Of a stretch of 64,000 nt of DNA, positions 1 to 12,400 are shown piece after piece. Origin of the DNA: Cyprinodon diabolis (taxonomy: Eukaryota > Chordata > Actinopteri > Cyprinodontiformes > Cyprinodontidae); the NCBI GenBank assembly GCA_030533445.1, contig CM060081.1:18172111-18236110 (forward strand), given 5' to 3'. A program made the translations under genes and the position numbers. Position 1 is the first letter of the stretch. Each line of letters begins with the position of its first letter. The notes beneath the pieces are model-generated. The model made no database searches. It was not told the origin of the DNA and saw only the letters and a program-made list of their open reading frames with translations.

Positions 1-1462
1 TAAATGTAAACAAGTTTCTACCTGCATCTACTGACTAGTAAAAGAAGTAAGCATGCTATGTTTTTTCTTCCTGCACTGTCTGTACATTTCAAGATTATTG
101 AGTAAGATTTAAATTTTGTGTCTTTTTTTAAGTTTTACTGATGATAAAATGTTTTATTTCTTTGGTGTAAACAAGTACTCACCAAGCATTTATAACTAGA
201 GTTTGATTGATTGATTGGTTGACATTTGGTACCTTATTGAGGCTAAAGGTTAAACTCCATGGTTTCTAGAAGGATTTCCACAGACCCAGTCCTACTGTGG
301 TCCCAACAAATCACCTGAATCACAATCCCACCATCAACTTCTGGCCCACCTCTGAACCAGAAAGTTTCTCAACACAACTATTTAAACACAAGCCCACTAA
401 AAATGCTAAAGGTGGGTGAGTGAAAGGCAGTGGTGGAAACGACAGATGACTCGTCTCTCCTATTAAGTGGTTAGAGGGCCACACTCATGCTAATGCTGAT
501 CAACAACCACAGCTTCCAGTAATGGGTAGCCAGCCAGCAAGCAGAGCATGATAGTTTTCATATTAGCTTCTTACTACTGGTCAGACCTGCAACTTAAAGC
601 AGAACTCGGCTTCTGCTTGCATCAATTTTTAATGGCAACTTTAAAACCATCAGACCACTGTTACCATGCTGTACATACCTAAAATACATCCTTTCAACTT
701 TGTGTCTTTCCTACCATGGCTTAAATAAAGAACATTAGCCAGTGAACCAAAGTATTTCAATGTTAACCAGGTCATTGCTTACCACTTCTGACAACAGAAA
801 AAACACCCAGTTTAATTTGAGGCATAGGTTGGTACGCTAACAGGGCAGCATGTTTTAATTGGATCCTTAGCATCAAGAGCAGCATATTTATAGGAATAAT
901 GACCTACAGCAAATATGAATAACAGGCAGACACCAGCTGCTGGCAGCATTTGGGAGAAGTCTAGATTTTTTTACTATACCTTAGAGAACCTTTCCATACC
1001 TTACAGTGGGTATGATGATCTTTTCTTGGGTAATTTCCTTATCCAAAGGGGTCTTTGACCTATTTACATATTCAGAAACAAACTCTTTTGGTGTTTGGGT
1101 ATTTGGATTTGCGCACGATTATTACTAACCTATAAATGAAACTGAAACCAGTACCAACTAACACCAAGTCTTGTATGTACTGTAATTTGCAGTAATTTGA
1201 GGGATTCTTGACATCCAGCGTCTTTAATAACCAGCTGGCAGTTGCTGAAAAGTTTCTTATTACTGCCATGACCAAGCTGTCTATCTGCAGTTCCTTCAAC
1301 TTTAAAAACAAAGTGAGTCTATCTGTAGACATGTTCTCATCAACATTTTTTTTATTCACATTTTTAAGTATCCTACTAGAACAGCTTGAGGGAAGATGCA
1401 AAATTTTTACCAACTTAGTAAAATTTGCAAAAATGTTTTTAAGCTCAGTATAAGGTGGTTTT

Positions 1463-2193
1463 CAGTGGTGTCAAAAGTACAAACATTTGTTACTTGAGTA
1501 GAAGTATAGATACTGCAGTTTAAAAACATTCTGGTAAAAGTTGAAGTATCAACTTGATCTCTTTACTCAAGTAAAAGTGAAAAAGTATGTGCTCCAAAAA
1601 CTACAACTTCAAGTATAAAAGTAACCTTTAAAACAAAAACAGCCAGATGCCACTATATGAATTGAAAGCTACATTTTTAGACTATTTCGAAAAATTCTTT
1701 AAGATACCGCCAAAGATGAGGGAGGTCTTGTTGGTCTCCATCTCCCGATACGCTCTCGCCTGTGTCCGACCTTTCAGACATTTAGAAATGTTTTTCTGAA
1801 TCCGACATTGTAGCAATAGACAATTCACGATTGCAGTTAGAAGACAACCTGCTTGCTTCTGATTATTTCCTTTAGCTAACCAATGAGTGTTTGCGTTATA
1901 TGACTCATCTAATTACTTTCATTTCACTAGATGTGGATGGTGCCAATGATCTGCATTGGATGACGCACATGACGTGAAATAAATATTTATAAACATTAAA
2001 CAAAAGCCAAGAGTAACGAGTAATGTTTGTTTTAAAATGTAAGGAATAGAAAGTACAGATACTGCAGTGAAAAGTAAATGAGTAGAATTCAGAAGTAGGA
2101 AAAAAAATAAGTTGTGGAGTAAATTATAGATACATAAAAAGTGTACTTAAGTACAGTAACAAAGTATTTGTACTTTGTAAATTGACACCTCTG
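1463..2193. mobile_element. Non-autonomous hAT-like element with 8-bp target duplication
   Basis: Ends are CAGTGGTGTCAA and TTGACACCTCTG, imperfect terminal inverted repeats. Both sides carry the identical 8-mer gtggtttt (1455-1462 and 2194-2201), the target-site length of hAT transposons. The interior has no transposase. The subterminal part is full of aagtactt/acttaagt-like repeats, on both arms in opposite orientation. Confidence 0.85.
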
Positions 2194-2661
2194 GTGGTTT
2201 TTGACTTTTATTGGGGAAAAAAAGCATATATTCACCTCACATGATCTCTAAAACAGCATGTAACACCCCTAGCAAACATGAAAGTAAGTGATAAAGTGTG
2301 AACAACATGTCTAAATGCAACTTTTTCATTGAAACCTCGGTCAATTGTTGATGTGTAGTCAGCACTAGCTCACTACCAATGTATCCTGTTTATTACAGAA
2401 AGGGCACAACTTAAACATATGATGACATTACACTTTTTATCCCTCTGTTAACTCACTCAAATGGATGGAAACATCTAATTTGCATTTTGTTTTTGTTTGT
2501 GTCTAGTAATATTCAGCGCCTTTGGTTGAATTGAACAAAATTTCTTCTATGAACATTTTTTCTATTGCAGTATTTTTAACGTGCAATAAAAAGTCATCAT
2601 AAGCAGTTCAGAGGTGCTCTGTCTCAAGTAGACCGGATGCAACTAACTGATTGGTTACATC

Positions 2662-3290
2662 CAGAGATGGCAAAAGTACTCACTTTTCGTACTTGAGTAA
2701 AAGTACAGATACTTGTGTTAAAAAATACTCTGGTAAAAGTGGAAGTACTGATTAAACTTCTTTACTCAAGTAAAAGTAACAAAGTACAGGCTTGTAAATT
2801 TACTTAAAGTATAAAAGTAAAAGTAGAAACCACTTTTTTCATGCCGTTGCCTACATTTTAAATGGATGTCTGCCAATAGGACTAGATCTCCGTTGTGTTC
2901 ATTTTCAATCATCTCGTCGTCCATACTACTATGATATTGCCACCGCCACCAAGCTGCAATGATTTGCCACGAATGAATACCGCCGAATCTGTCGATTCAT
3001 CTTGTAGTGGTGCGTCAAATGCAACGTAGATTCCCATCCAATTAGATTGAATTTGGTATTGATGACGTGAAAAATAATAACGGTAACTCCATTAAAATAA
3101 TTAAAAACTAAAGTAACGAGCCAATTTTTTTAAATGTAAGGAGTAGAAAGTACAGATATTTGTGTAAAAATGTAAGGAGTAGAAGTAAAAAGTCACCATA
3201 AAAATAAGTAGTAAAGTAAAGTAAAAATATCAGAAAAATCTACTTGAGTACAGTAACGAAGTTTTTGTACTTTGTTACTTCCCATCACTG
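2662..3290. mobile_element. Second non-autonomous hAT-like element, related to the first
   Basis: Ends are CAGAGATGGCAA and CCCATCACTG, with flanking 8-mers gttacatc (2654-2661) and gttgcatc (3291-3298) that differ by one base. Subterminal sequences rich in agtaaaagta resemble those of the element at 1463-2193 but the centre differs. No coding capacity is seen. Confidence 0.75.
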
Positions 3291-3902
3291 GTTGCATCAG
3301 TGAGTAATCTTAAAATGATTGCAACAGTCACATTTTTTTAGTAGTATTCAACATTGAATTTGGATAAACCCCCAGTTATATTTAAAAATTTAAACAGTTT
3401 GTGTCTATTCTTTGCACCTGAACAGCTTTAGATTTTTCCAAGATTCCTAATTTAAATTAGCTGAAAGACTGTTCGTAGCCAAGTGGTGTAGTGTGCATAA
3501 ATTCAATGAGGGTGCATCTTTAACTGAGGAGCCTTTTTGTTTAGTTTTAGAGGCACAAGGTTAAATGGCTTAGGAAAAAAAAATATCTGGAAATTATCAG
3601 AGACTAAAATGCTTTTCATGCAACCAAAATCTATTAATGTCCTTTAGAGACCATGAAGAACTATTAATCACAACCACTTTGACACTTCATATGAATACTT
3701 GTGCAAAAACTGACAATATTAAATATTTACTACAACTAAAAACACAGGACACACAAAAAATACAGAAACCCACTGCATTTCAATACGAATAGTGACTCAT
3801 TCACACGTTTCAATGAAATACTGAAGAACTGAAAAACCTGAGATCTAGCTTTTAAAAAAACGATAAAGAACATGAATGTTGACAGCAAAACATATGAATC
3901 TT

Positions 3903-4175
3903 TGAAAAGAGATCCAACCAACACCTAAAAAAGAAAATCCCTAACTACCTCTAACAACTAGAAAGAGACAACGTAATAACCGGTCAGTTTATTTTAGATT
4001 ATATCCAGGGGAGGACATTCCATGCTTATATGGACTCCCAAAAATTCACAAGGAAGGAACACCACTCAGACCCATTATCAGCAACATTAACTCAGTAACA
4101 TACAACATTGCTAAACAGCTTACTGATATTTTAGCCCCCCGGTGTGGAAACACACAACATCAAAAACATTACAAA
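3903..4175 (+). pseudogene. Penelope-like retroelement reverse-transcriptase relic
   Basis: The plus strand reads CLYGLPKIHKEGTPLRPI then ISNINSVTYNIAKQL and LAP..GNTQHH around 4022-4160, the conserved RT block of Penelope-like elements. Upstream, DPTNT and LERDNVIT appear in different frames, so the copy is frameshifted. It is short and 5'- and 3'-truncated. Confidence 0.75.
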
Positions 4176-7100
4176 ATAAAAAGCAGGTTTTTACCTTCCA
4201 AAAAGATTGCAAAAAAAAACAAAAAAAACTTGTGAACCCAGTTGTGTCTAGTTTCGTCTCTTCAGCTAAACATATAATTTCAACATCCGATTGAAAATAA
4301 TGGTGGTTTGTAAGCCTTTAGAATGGTGGTCCATGTCAAAAAGATGGTTTTTGACATGGACTAAACAGTTGATTAAGCAACTCCTCCAATTCTGATCAGT
4401 TAATACAAGAACCAAGGCTTTGCACTTTGTACCATAGTTCTAAGATTTTCAATTTTAAAGAAATTCTTATCCAAATTTGTGAGTTTCATTAGTATTTTCA
4501 TTGCAAGACATTTAAATAAAACTGTATGTCTAATTACAAAAGTTTCTCTTGCTTTCCAGTCTAAGAGCTCCTTTTATTAATACCATCATTAAAGTAATTT
4601 TTTTATAATTTTTTTTCAATTAAACAACTGTGAAAACATGCATTAATTGACTTTAAATCTCTTTAACTGTCCCAAACTGCTTTGACACAAAATCTCAATC
4701 TTAACTGTGACAAAGGTCAGCTCCATCCTTCAATGTAGTCTGCTTTCAGCCCGGGTCAACCCCCTTACCTTCCTTTGTCACCTGCAGCTCAAATGTCTTT
4801 CCATTTTAAGTGTTTATAACTGAAAGCACTTCCAGTAAACTGATAAGTGCAAGCACAAATTAAGACTACAACACGCAGGTTCAATGGAAATGACGGAAGT
4901 ACATTTTTCATTATTAAAAACGCACAGGCCGTGACAGAAACAGGATGCTGTGTGGTTAAAAAGGCAACAGAAAACGTCACAGTCATGCCGCAAAGACACC
5001 TGACGCAGCCCACTCAATCTACAAATATACAAATGCATAGAGAAAAGAAATAATCACAAGACCAAAAAAAGCCTTATTTTTTATCCCCCTTTGTCTTTTT
5101 GTATTTAAACTAAATAATAACCAGACATTGGGAAGCACCTTTCACAGCAGAGGCGTTTTTCTGTGCCAGACGATACAAATTAGGGTAATGAGTGTGAACC
5201 ATGCATCATCTTTTTTTACACCGTAGATGTCACATTTCACCCAGAGCCCTCCATCATTGACGTCAGTCCCAGTCATTATTAGAGTAGTTTGTTTTCTACA
5301 CCCCCTTCTGTTTTATCGCTTCTTCCACCTTACAGTAACATCAAACAAAGTGAAACACGGTGGGAGAAAGGCTGTACAGATTGAAAAAGATTGCCTTGTA
5401 GAAAATATTCTCATGAATGGGACTATTACGCACCTAAAGGAAGAAATTTGGTTAGAAACCTAAAACAGGGAAAACAATTGAATATGACAAAAAAACCCTT
5501 TAATAGTTTTTAAACCATTTTAAAAACTATTATTTTAAAACTAGAAGACTCAAATTCATCCATATTAGTATACTAAATGCAAAAATGAAGAGAAATCCTA
5601 AATTCAGATATCTTCATTTTATTAAAACAAACATATTGATAAAATCCTGGGATTGACTGAAGGATCTGGGTGGATGGATGCTTTGGAAAGAGCTGGGCTT
5701 GGTATGTCTTATGAGTTATTGTTGCTCTGGAAAGTTTTTGCAGAGTATGCTAAATTGGTTTCTAACATCACTTTCTTTCTAGTCATTCAGGCTGAGGTGT
5801 GGGTTGCTCCCACTATGTTCTTATAACTAACATTTCATGTACAGCTAAGAGTATTAATAAAATCTAATTTTAGTCATTCAAAATTAAGCCAATTATTCTC
5901 ATATTGCTGCAAAACCTCATTATCTGAGATGTACATGATAAATATTATTTAAATATGTTAATCTACATTAAATATAAAAAAACGGGAGATTTGTCTTGGT
6001 TCTTAAAGATGCAGAAGTTATAGAAGAGGTACCTTATGTCTTTAAAAAAGTTAATCTTTGTCAAACATGCACCATTTTTTGTACCGTCCGACACAGAAAG
6101 GGGAGCATGCATATCCATCCATCCATCTTGGAAAGGTCTGATAAGACCTTACACAAAGATATCTATTTTGCATAAATGCACATTTTTAATCTTCACCTGG
6201 AAGGAAACAGTTAAAACACAATGCAGCTCAGGAGATGTGTGTGAACTTCTGACTTTGGAGGAATTAGGTAAACGTATAGTGGAAGACTTTCGCGAAATTT
6301 TTAAAAGACCCACCCTCTCCCCTTAAGAAAAAAAAAAAAGGCACATGCACAGGCCTGTACCCGCCCCAGAGAAGAAATGCCTATGCGCATGAGAGAGCAT
6401 GCATGAGAAAATTTCTCCTTGTGCACGCTCTTTTTAAAGGTTGCTGTTTGCATAATTCATACAACCTTACTTTCAAAAAGATTTGCAATTTTTCCACTAT
6501 GTCAGACTCATCGCCGGTAAGTGAAAATGGGGATGAACACGTAAGACGGCCTTACATAAACACCAGAATCAACATCACCAGAATGATTAACAATTAGGAG
6601 GACCACTTTTTCCAACCAGAAAAAAAAAAAAAAAAAAAACATCCTTCACTATCTGTACCTTTAATATTAATTGGACATCTAGAAGTATAGCTACCATTAA
6701 CCTGTGAGGGGGAAAAAAATTAATTTTACACTTTGATACTGCTTTCAAAAGGTACACTTAAAAAGAGATGACCCAATACAAAAATTTAAATGTGATTTAA
6801 AATACTCCAATATAAATAAATGCCTACCCAAGGAAATATTTTTAAACATCCAAACCATGTTGCATTTTGATCTTTCCAATTTCACTCTCTTGTTAACAAC
6901 CCAGAATACCCAGGATCAACATTATAGGGGTTGTGAATATATAGGGGTTGCTTGACAGCTTAAACCTTTGATCATCTGGTCTTTTTTAACAGAAGCGTTA
7001 AGGCTTCAACTAAAGTACATTTTTACTGCAATTCCTAAAGCAGAGTGGATTTTTTTATGATACAAATACAAATGCTTCAGTCAAAAAAAAAAAAAACGGA

Positions 7101-8461
7101 ACCTTTTTTGAGCCATTCCACCCTCCCCAACTCTGCACAGTAGTGAAATTATAAACTGCTGTATCCAATTTTAGTCCTCATTAATTTATGGTGCAGAAAA
7201 TCTACATACAAATAACTGAATGACGTCTGTACAAATGTTATGATTTCACTTTGCTTTAGAATTAAACTATATAAGAGTCTGAAAGCAGCTTCAAAAACGA
7301 ACCAATAAAATCTTGAACAACTCAATAAGGCCGTGTAATAAAGAGTTGAGTTGGAACTGGTTTAACGCTAAGGATGGGTCACCTGACAGAGCAACTGTCT
7401 CCTCGGGTTTCTTGCTCGACAGCCTTAGTTTGGTTCTACATGGTGCAAAGTTAATAAGAGGGATGGCAGGGTAATCCTAAATCATGTGGTTCCTCACAAG
7501 ACTGTAGCAGATCAAGAGACAGGAGAAGAAAGTGGGCTAATCGAATAAGACACTGTCAGAAACTGACAGCAGTAAAACTGCGTCAATGAAGTAACCACTT
7601 AGAGTGGGACTTTCCTTTGGTAGTTAAAGTGTTTTCTAAAGGCTTACAAGTCTGTTGCAACAACAAAATGAACCTTTTTGGTTTTTACTCTTAAAGGAAA
7701 TGTTCCACTAGGTTCTTTTTTATGTGTTTAAAATGGCAAACAGCGCAGCCTTTATGAGGTAACATGTAAATAATGCAAAATACCTTGCTCCAACCCAAAG
7801 CATCATTGCATGTCATTGAGATTTTAAAGCCTTATTGTGAGGTTGAAGAGGCACATGCAACACTTTATATCAAAGCTCTGCATATTTAAAAAATACACTT
7901 AAAAAAATTAGTGGATAACAAATTTTTTTTATCTCTGCTTCAGAAAAACACCTCCTCAGACACGCACATATTGACGCATCTAAGGTTGCTGACACAGTAT
8001 TTGCAGCATTTTCTACCCCAATGCAGCCTTCCCCCATGTTTCGAGCAAAATGACAGGTCTTAAAGGGGAGTAGACCTCACACACCGCAAATTTACAAGAC
8101 CACACTACATGTAGAAGTAGAAAATAAAGTACTTTTCAACATTCTCAATGTCTCTCTGGGTCATCTAGAAGCTGTTAGTTGTGATGGTATTGATGGGACG
8201 AATGACAAGATGTCAACAGTGTTTGTTTTTGTGAACCCTAACCAATAAAAGCTGTTGCTTCTCTGCCATGTTTTTCCATGCTACACTGTCCAGGCAGGTT
8301 ACAAATTTCTCTTGGCATGAGGTGCTAAAAACTGATGCTGTATTAAGTCACACTGAGGGGTGTAAATGCTAATTCAACCTGGAGAGACTCACAGAGAAAA
8401 CCTGCAATTAGAAAACTATTATTCAATGTTTTAATACAGGTAACATAATCACAGTCTTCAA

Positions 8462-8650
8462 AATATTACTATCAAAGGAGAACCAGCTGAATGTGAGGAC
8501 TCATTGACACTCTGCAATCCCTCGCACTAAGCATGCATGTAGCGAGAGTGGAGAGGAAAACTCCCTTTAAACAGGAAGAAACCTCCAGAAGAACCAGACT
8601 CAGTGTGAGTGGCCATCTGCTGAGGCTGGCTGGGTTTCAAGGAGAAAGAA
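8462..8650. repeat. Teleost interspersed repeat, copy 1
   Basis: It shares with 11021-11220 the core agcatgc.tgtagcga.agtggagaggaaa, followed here by aacaggaagaaacctccagaa. This wording is common in fish genomes as a non-LTR-derived repeat; the exact family name is not claimed. Confidence 0.6.
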
Positions 8651-9307
8651 GAAGATAAAGACATAAATGAAATAAGTTCTATGGTCCTCGGGCCCCGGCA
8701 TAAGACTTCAATGCTGTGAATCAACATACGCTTGGATGAGTAACCTAGAAAGAGATTACTCTTCCCCTGGGGCCGGGACACTGGTGGTGGAAAAAGCCAG
8801 AGGAAGAGTGGGATTGAGAGTGAGGGAGGGGATGGGGTGGAGATGGGTGAAGGTTTGCTAAATGAAGGGTATCTTAAAAGATGATTGGCTTCAGAGAATG
8901 TGTGGTCCTGAAATTGATTGGCTTAAGCTGAATGAGGGACATTGCAGGTGAAACTTATGAGACAATAAAACAGCCCTCAGCCCATCTCATATACTGGACT
9001 GACACTAGCTGCACTTAATCCCCGCACTACATGCAAATATTTTCCCTCTAATGGTGTTTAATATCATCTACATGTTTTTTTTGTTTTTGTTTTTTTCCAG
9101 CCATTAATGTGTCCCTTCTAAGCAGGGAGTCTCTCCTAATATACAGTTTGTTCTAGTGTTTCATAATGACAATAAAGGAAAAGTAAGAGACCAAGTTTAA
9201 TAACTTGTACATTAACCATTTCTAACTGGTTCTACAAGGAAATAAGATAGAGGGTTTTGTATAGAAAATCTTTATTAGAAACTGTTTGTGCGTGACAACA
9301 TACTTAC

Positions 9308-9468
9308 CCTGATCATTTCAGCCACGTAGCTTTCTGGCCCAGTGAACTCTGTGGAGTCCTTAACCTTCACCAGGACGATGAAGAACAGGTAGTGCCACAT
9401 GTTGTGTTCAACTTTGATGTGTTCTTCAAAAGTTACAGTCTTATTGTCAAACTTATCTCTTTCCAGAC
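9308..9468 (-). CDS. itpr1: itpr1 exon (local 25): zinc-binding linker, 3'-most exon seen
   Basis: 161 nt, acceptor ccctttttag, donor gtaag. It encodes [20 protein letters not shown] then [20 protein letters not shown] and [13 protein letters not shown]. The two histidines of HIKVEH pair with CFIC of the previous exon. It ends at a good donor, so at least one more exon (the C-terminal coiled coil) must follow. No match to the expected LDWFPRMRAMS coding was seen down to base 1. Confidence 0.97.
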
Positions 9469-12400
9469 CTAAAAAGGGAAGAATACAACCCCCATTACAC
9501 ACAACCCAAAATACACATTACTCATTAATTTCACTTCTTAAGAAGGATTAAGAAATACTCCCTTATTACAGGATGACAGTATTGTTCTTATGACCTAAAT
9601 GAGGGAGTCAGAGGAAATTAGAGGAAATGGAGTCATGTGGGAAAGGGCCAAGAAAACAATCTTCTTTTTATTTTTTATTTTTTTGGTTATAATAAAGACC
9701 AGTAATCTAACTTTTCTATCAGTCTTAAATTCTATAAAAAAAAAATAAAAAAATGTTTTCAAAAGTATTGCCCTACCCATAGAGCGGGGATCATTGTGCC
9801 GAAATGTCAATAAGTGACTGTTTAGGACAGTGACTGATTGTGTTTACAGACTAACATGGTCAAGCCTCATATGGCAACAGGAAGAAACACTCCTCCTCCA
9901 CAGCAGCACCTTCTGTGACTAAACATTCATTCTGGGAAGAGGAGGCGTTGGGTTTCTTTACACAGAAAAACAGCCCCCAATTTGCAAGCGCCCTGATGTG
10001 AATCTGCTGCAGAGCACTGGCATGCTCATGCCAGGGCAGACTTGGGGAGAGACCACTTGCATGATTTTGCTTTATTTTTGGACCTAAAGCAAAAGTGTTT
10101 ACAACCACAAAACAGGCTTAAATCCAAGGCAACCAGATTTATATGGTGTTAAGACCTGCAACACGACTAAAGCTACATGCAACACCTCAAGCCAGCTCTG
10201 AGTTAAATGGAACAAAAAAGGTATCAGTTTGTATTTTTTTTATTGAATGGATTAAAATTATAATCAGGCAGTTATTGCAAATATAACAAAGATATCGCAA
10301 CACAGACCCTGATTAACATCACTGTCAGACTGAAAGCCAAGGAGGCAGGTTAGAAAACTGGCAACAGACAAAGAAACTCACCATGATTTTCAATTATAAT
10401 AAAAAAAACTATTTTACCCACCACAAATGAAACATGTAGTCTTCAGGATTTCCTCTTTCTTCTGCTTTTCACTCCTCAAGTCAGCAAATGTGTCAATAAT
10501 GACACCAAAGATGAGGTTGAGGACAATAATGATGACCATGAAGAAGAAAAGCAGGTCATAGATAACTCTGGCAGCAAACAGGGGTTCCTGAGGGAGTCAA
10601 GGTAGAAAATTAGTGAATGCCAGCACTATGGGCTTCGAGTTAATATTCAGTCTCAGTGAAAAGGTTGGAGCACTTTTTATTAGAAAACAGCCTTTCTGTT
10701 CAGATAAAAAACAATATGCATCAGATCAAGGATTTGGCTGCAGTTATCAACTAATAGGGAGAATTTTAGGGAGATCTTTTAGCTTATGCAGTGGTTTCTG
10801 CTACAGCTTAATTTACAGTTATAAAATTGGGGCAATTAAATAGGTTATGAGCAGATACATGGATTAAAACTGAAAAACAACAGTTATTCATAGTTTAAAA
10901 ATCTAAAGAACTCAGATTAATAAGAAAGAGGAAGTATAAGCAGCAAATAAAGCAATGAGCAAACAGCAGACTTGGTGACGACATGATGATGCACAAGGAA
11001 ATACCCTAATATATTTCAACACAATTCAGTTTATTTATATAGTGCCAATTCACAACACATGTCATCTAAAGGCACTTTAAAGATACAATTCAACCAGATC
11101 ATACAGTCAAATTGATTCAAAGTTTTCTATCGAAGGAAAATCAGTTGACTGCATCAGCTCATTGAGTCGAAGGAAATCCCTCACACCAAGCATGCTTGTA
11201 GCGACAGTGGAGAGGAAAGTTAGCTTCTAAATTACGACAAGAATTTCAAATAAAAGCAAACATGGCAACAGTTGAGATAATTCTGATTATGAAAATGTTC
11301 AGAATGAGGAATAAAGAAGAACCACGGAAGTAGGGGTGCTCCATGTGAGCATTAAATACTTTACATCATGTGCCCTTTTCCGTCACTGTCAACCTTTCAT
11401 TTCTTTTCGCCATTTCAACATGAGCTATACTGCATCACAATGCCCCTCCATGGTTTCTAGTGGTGTTACTAAATTTATTGTGCCGAGGTGTGTATCCATT
11501 AACTCCCTGATGAGTTAATTTCTACATGGTTCTATGTGTTGTTTCCCCCCACACAGAGCCAGGTTATCGTTTTTTTAGTAATCAAAATTACAATTGATTT
11601 CTTGTATTTATTCAGTGTATCTTTGTCCAATAGAAACTACTTTATTATCTAAAAGCATAATAAATACAAGAAGTTAAAATATTTCCTCAGCAAAGTCAAA
11701 TGTTTATCATAATGTTATATTGCAACAGAAACACCTGCTATACTGAAGAAACATTTATTAGAGGGCAAAAATCTTTACTAATTGTCGTTTGGCTCACATA
11801 CAGTGAAACATAAACACATAGGAATGCATGGGGCAGTCGGTTCATTGGCATAGTGACCCCCATCCCCCATTTACACAGAGCCTAGATATACGCACCTAAG
11901 TACAACTGTAAATGTCAAAATAACTTTTTGACTGCGGTGACCCAAGAGCTTCAAACGGACAGATAGCGTGTGTTCAAAAACAGAATTTCCAATTTCCTCC
12001 TAATTACGGCTTAACTTTGACAAGTGATAGCATAATGCTACGTTACGCTAAAATGCGGTGGCGAGAACCCCTGGTAATCTGACCATATAGGCCCCCAAAT
12101 ACTCGGGCGTACTGTGAGCTGCAAGGAGTCCATGCATAATGTCTGCTGATGGTTGACACTTTATTCTCAAGCATTTTAGTAATGATATGAACCATCGAGG
12201 AGGAGCGGATTTGTCTTCCAGCTTTAAAAAAAACAATCAGGGAAAATATTTTATGTATCATTCCCTCATTGATTAAGGTTTTATGTTTTTCAATTCGCTG
12301 TTTAAATTAAAAAAAAACTTGTGCACAAGATGATACAATTCTCAGCTTATCTGCTGGCATACAAAACGGTTCGTTGTGACTGCCGTTTTTTGCGGGGCAG

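Larger units (their letters stand above)
1..9307 (-). other. Intron after the last visible exon (incomplete), repeat-bearing
   Basis: No itpr1 exon or other convincing gene was recognised here. It holds two hAT-like elements, a Penelope relic and a short teleost interspersed repeat, each listed separately. Open frames are short and unlike known proteins. A 20-base A run lies at 6620-6639. Confidence 0.7.
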
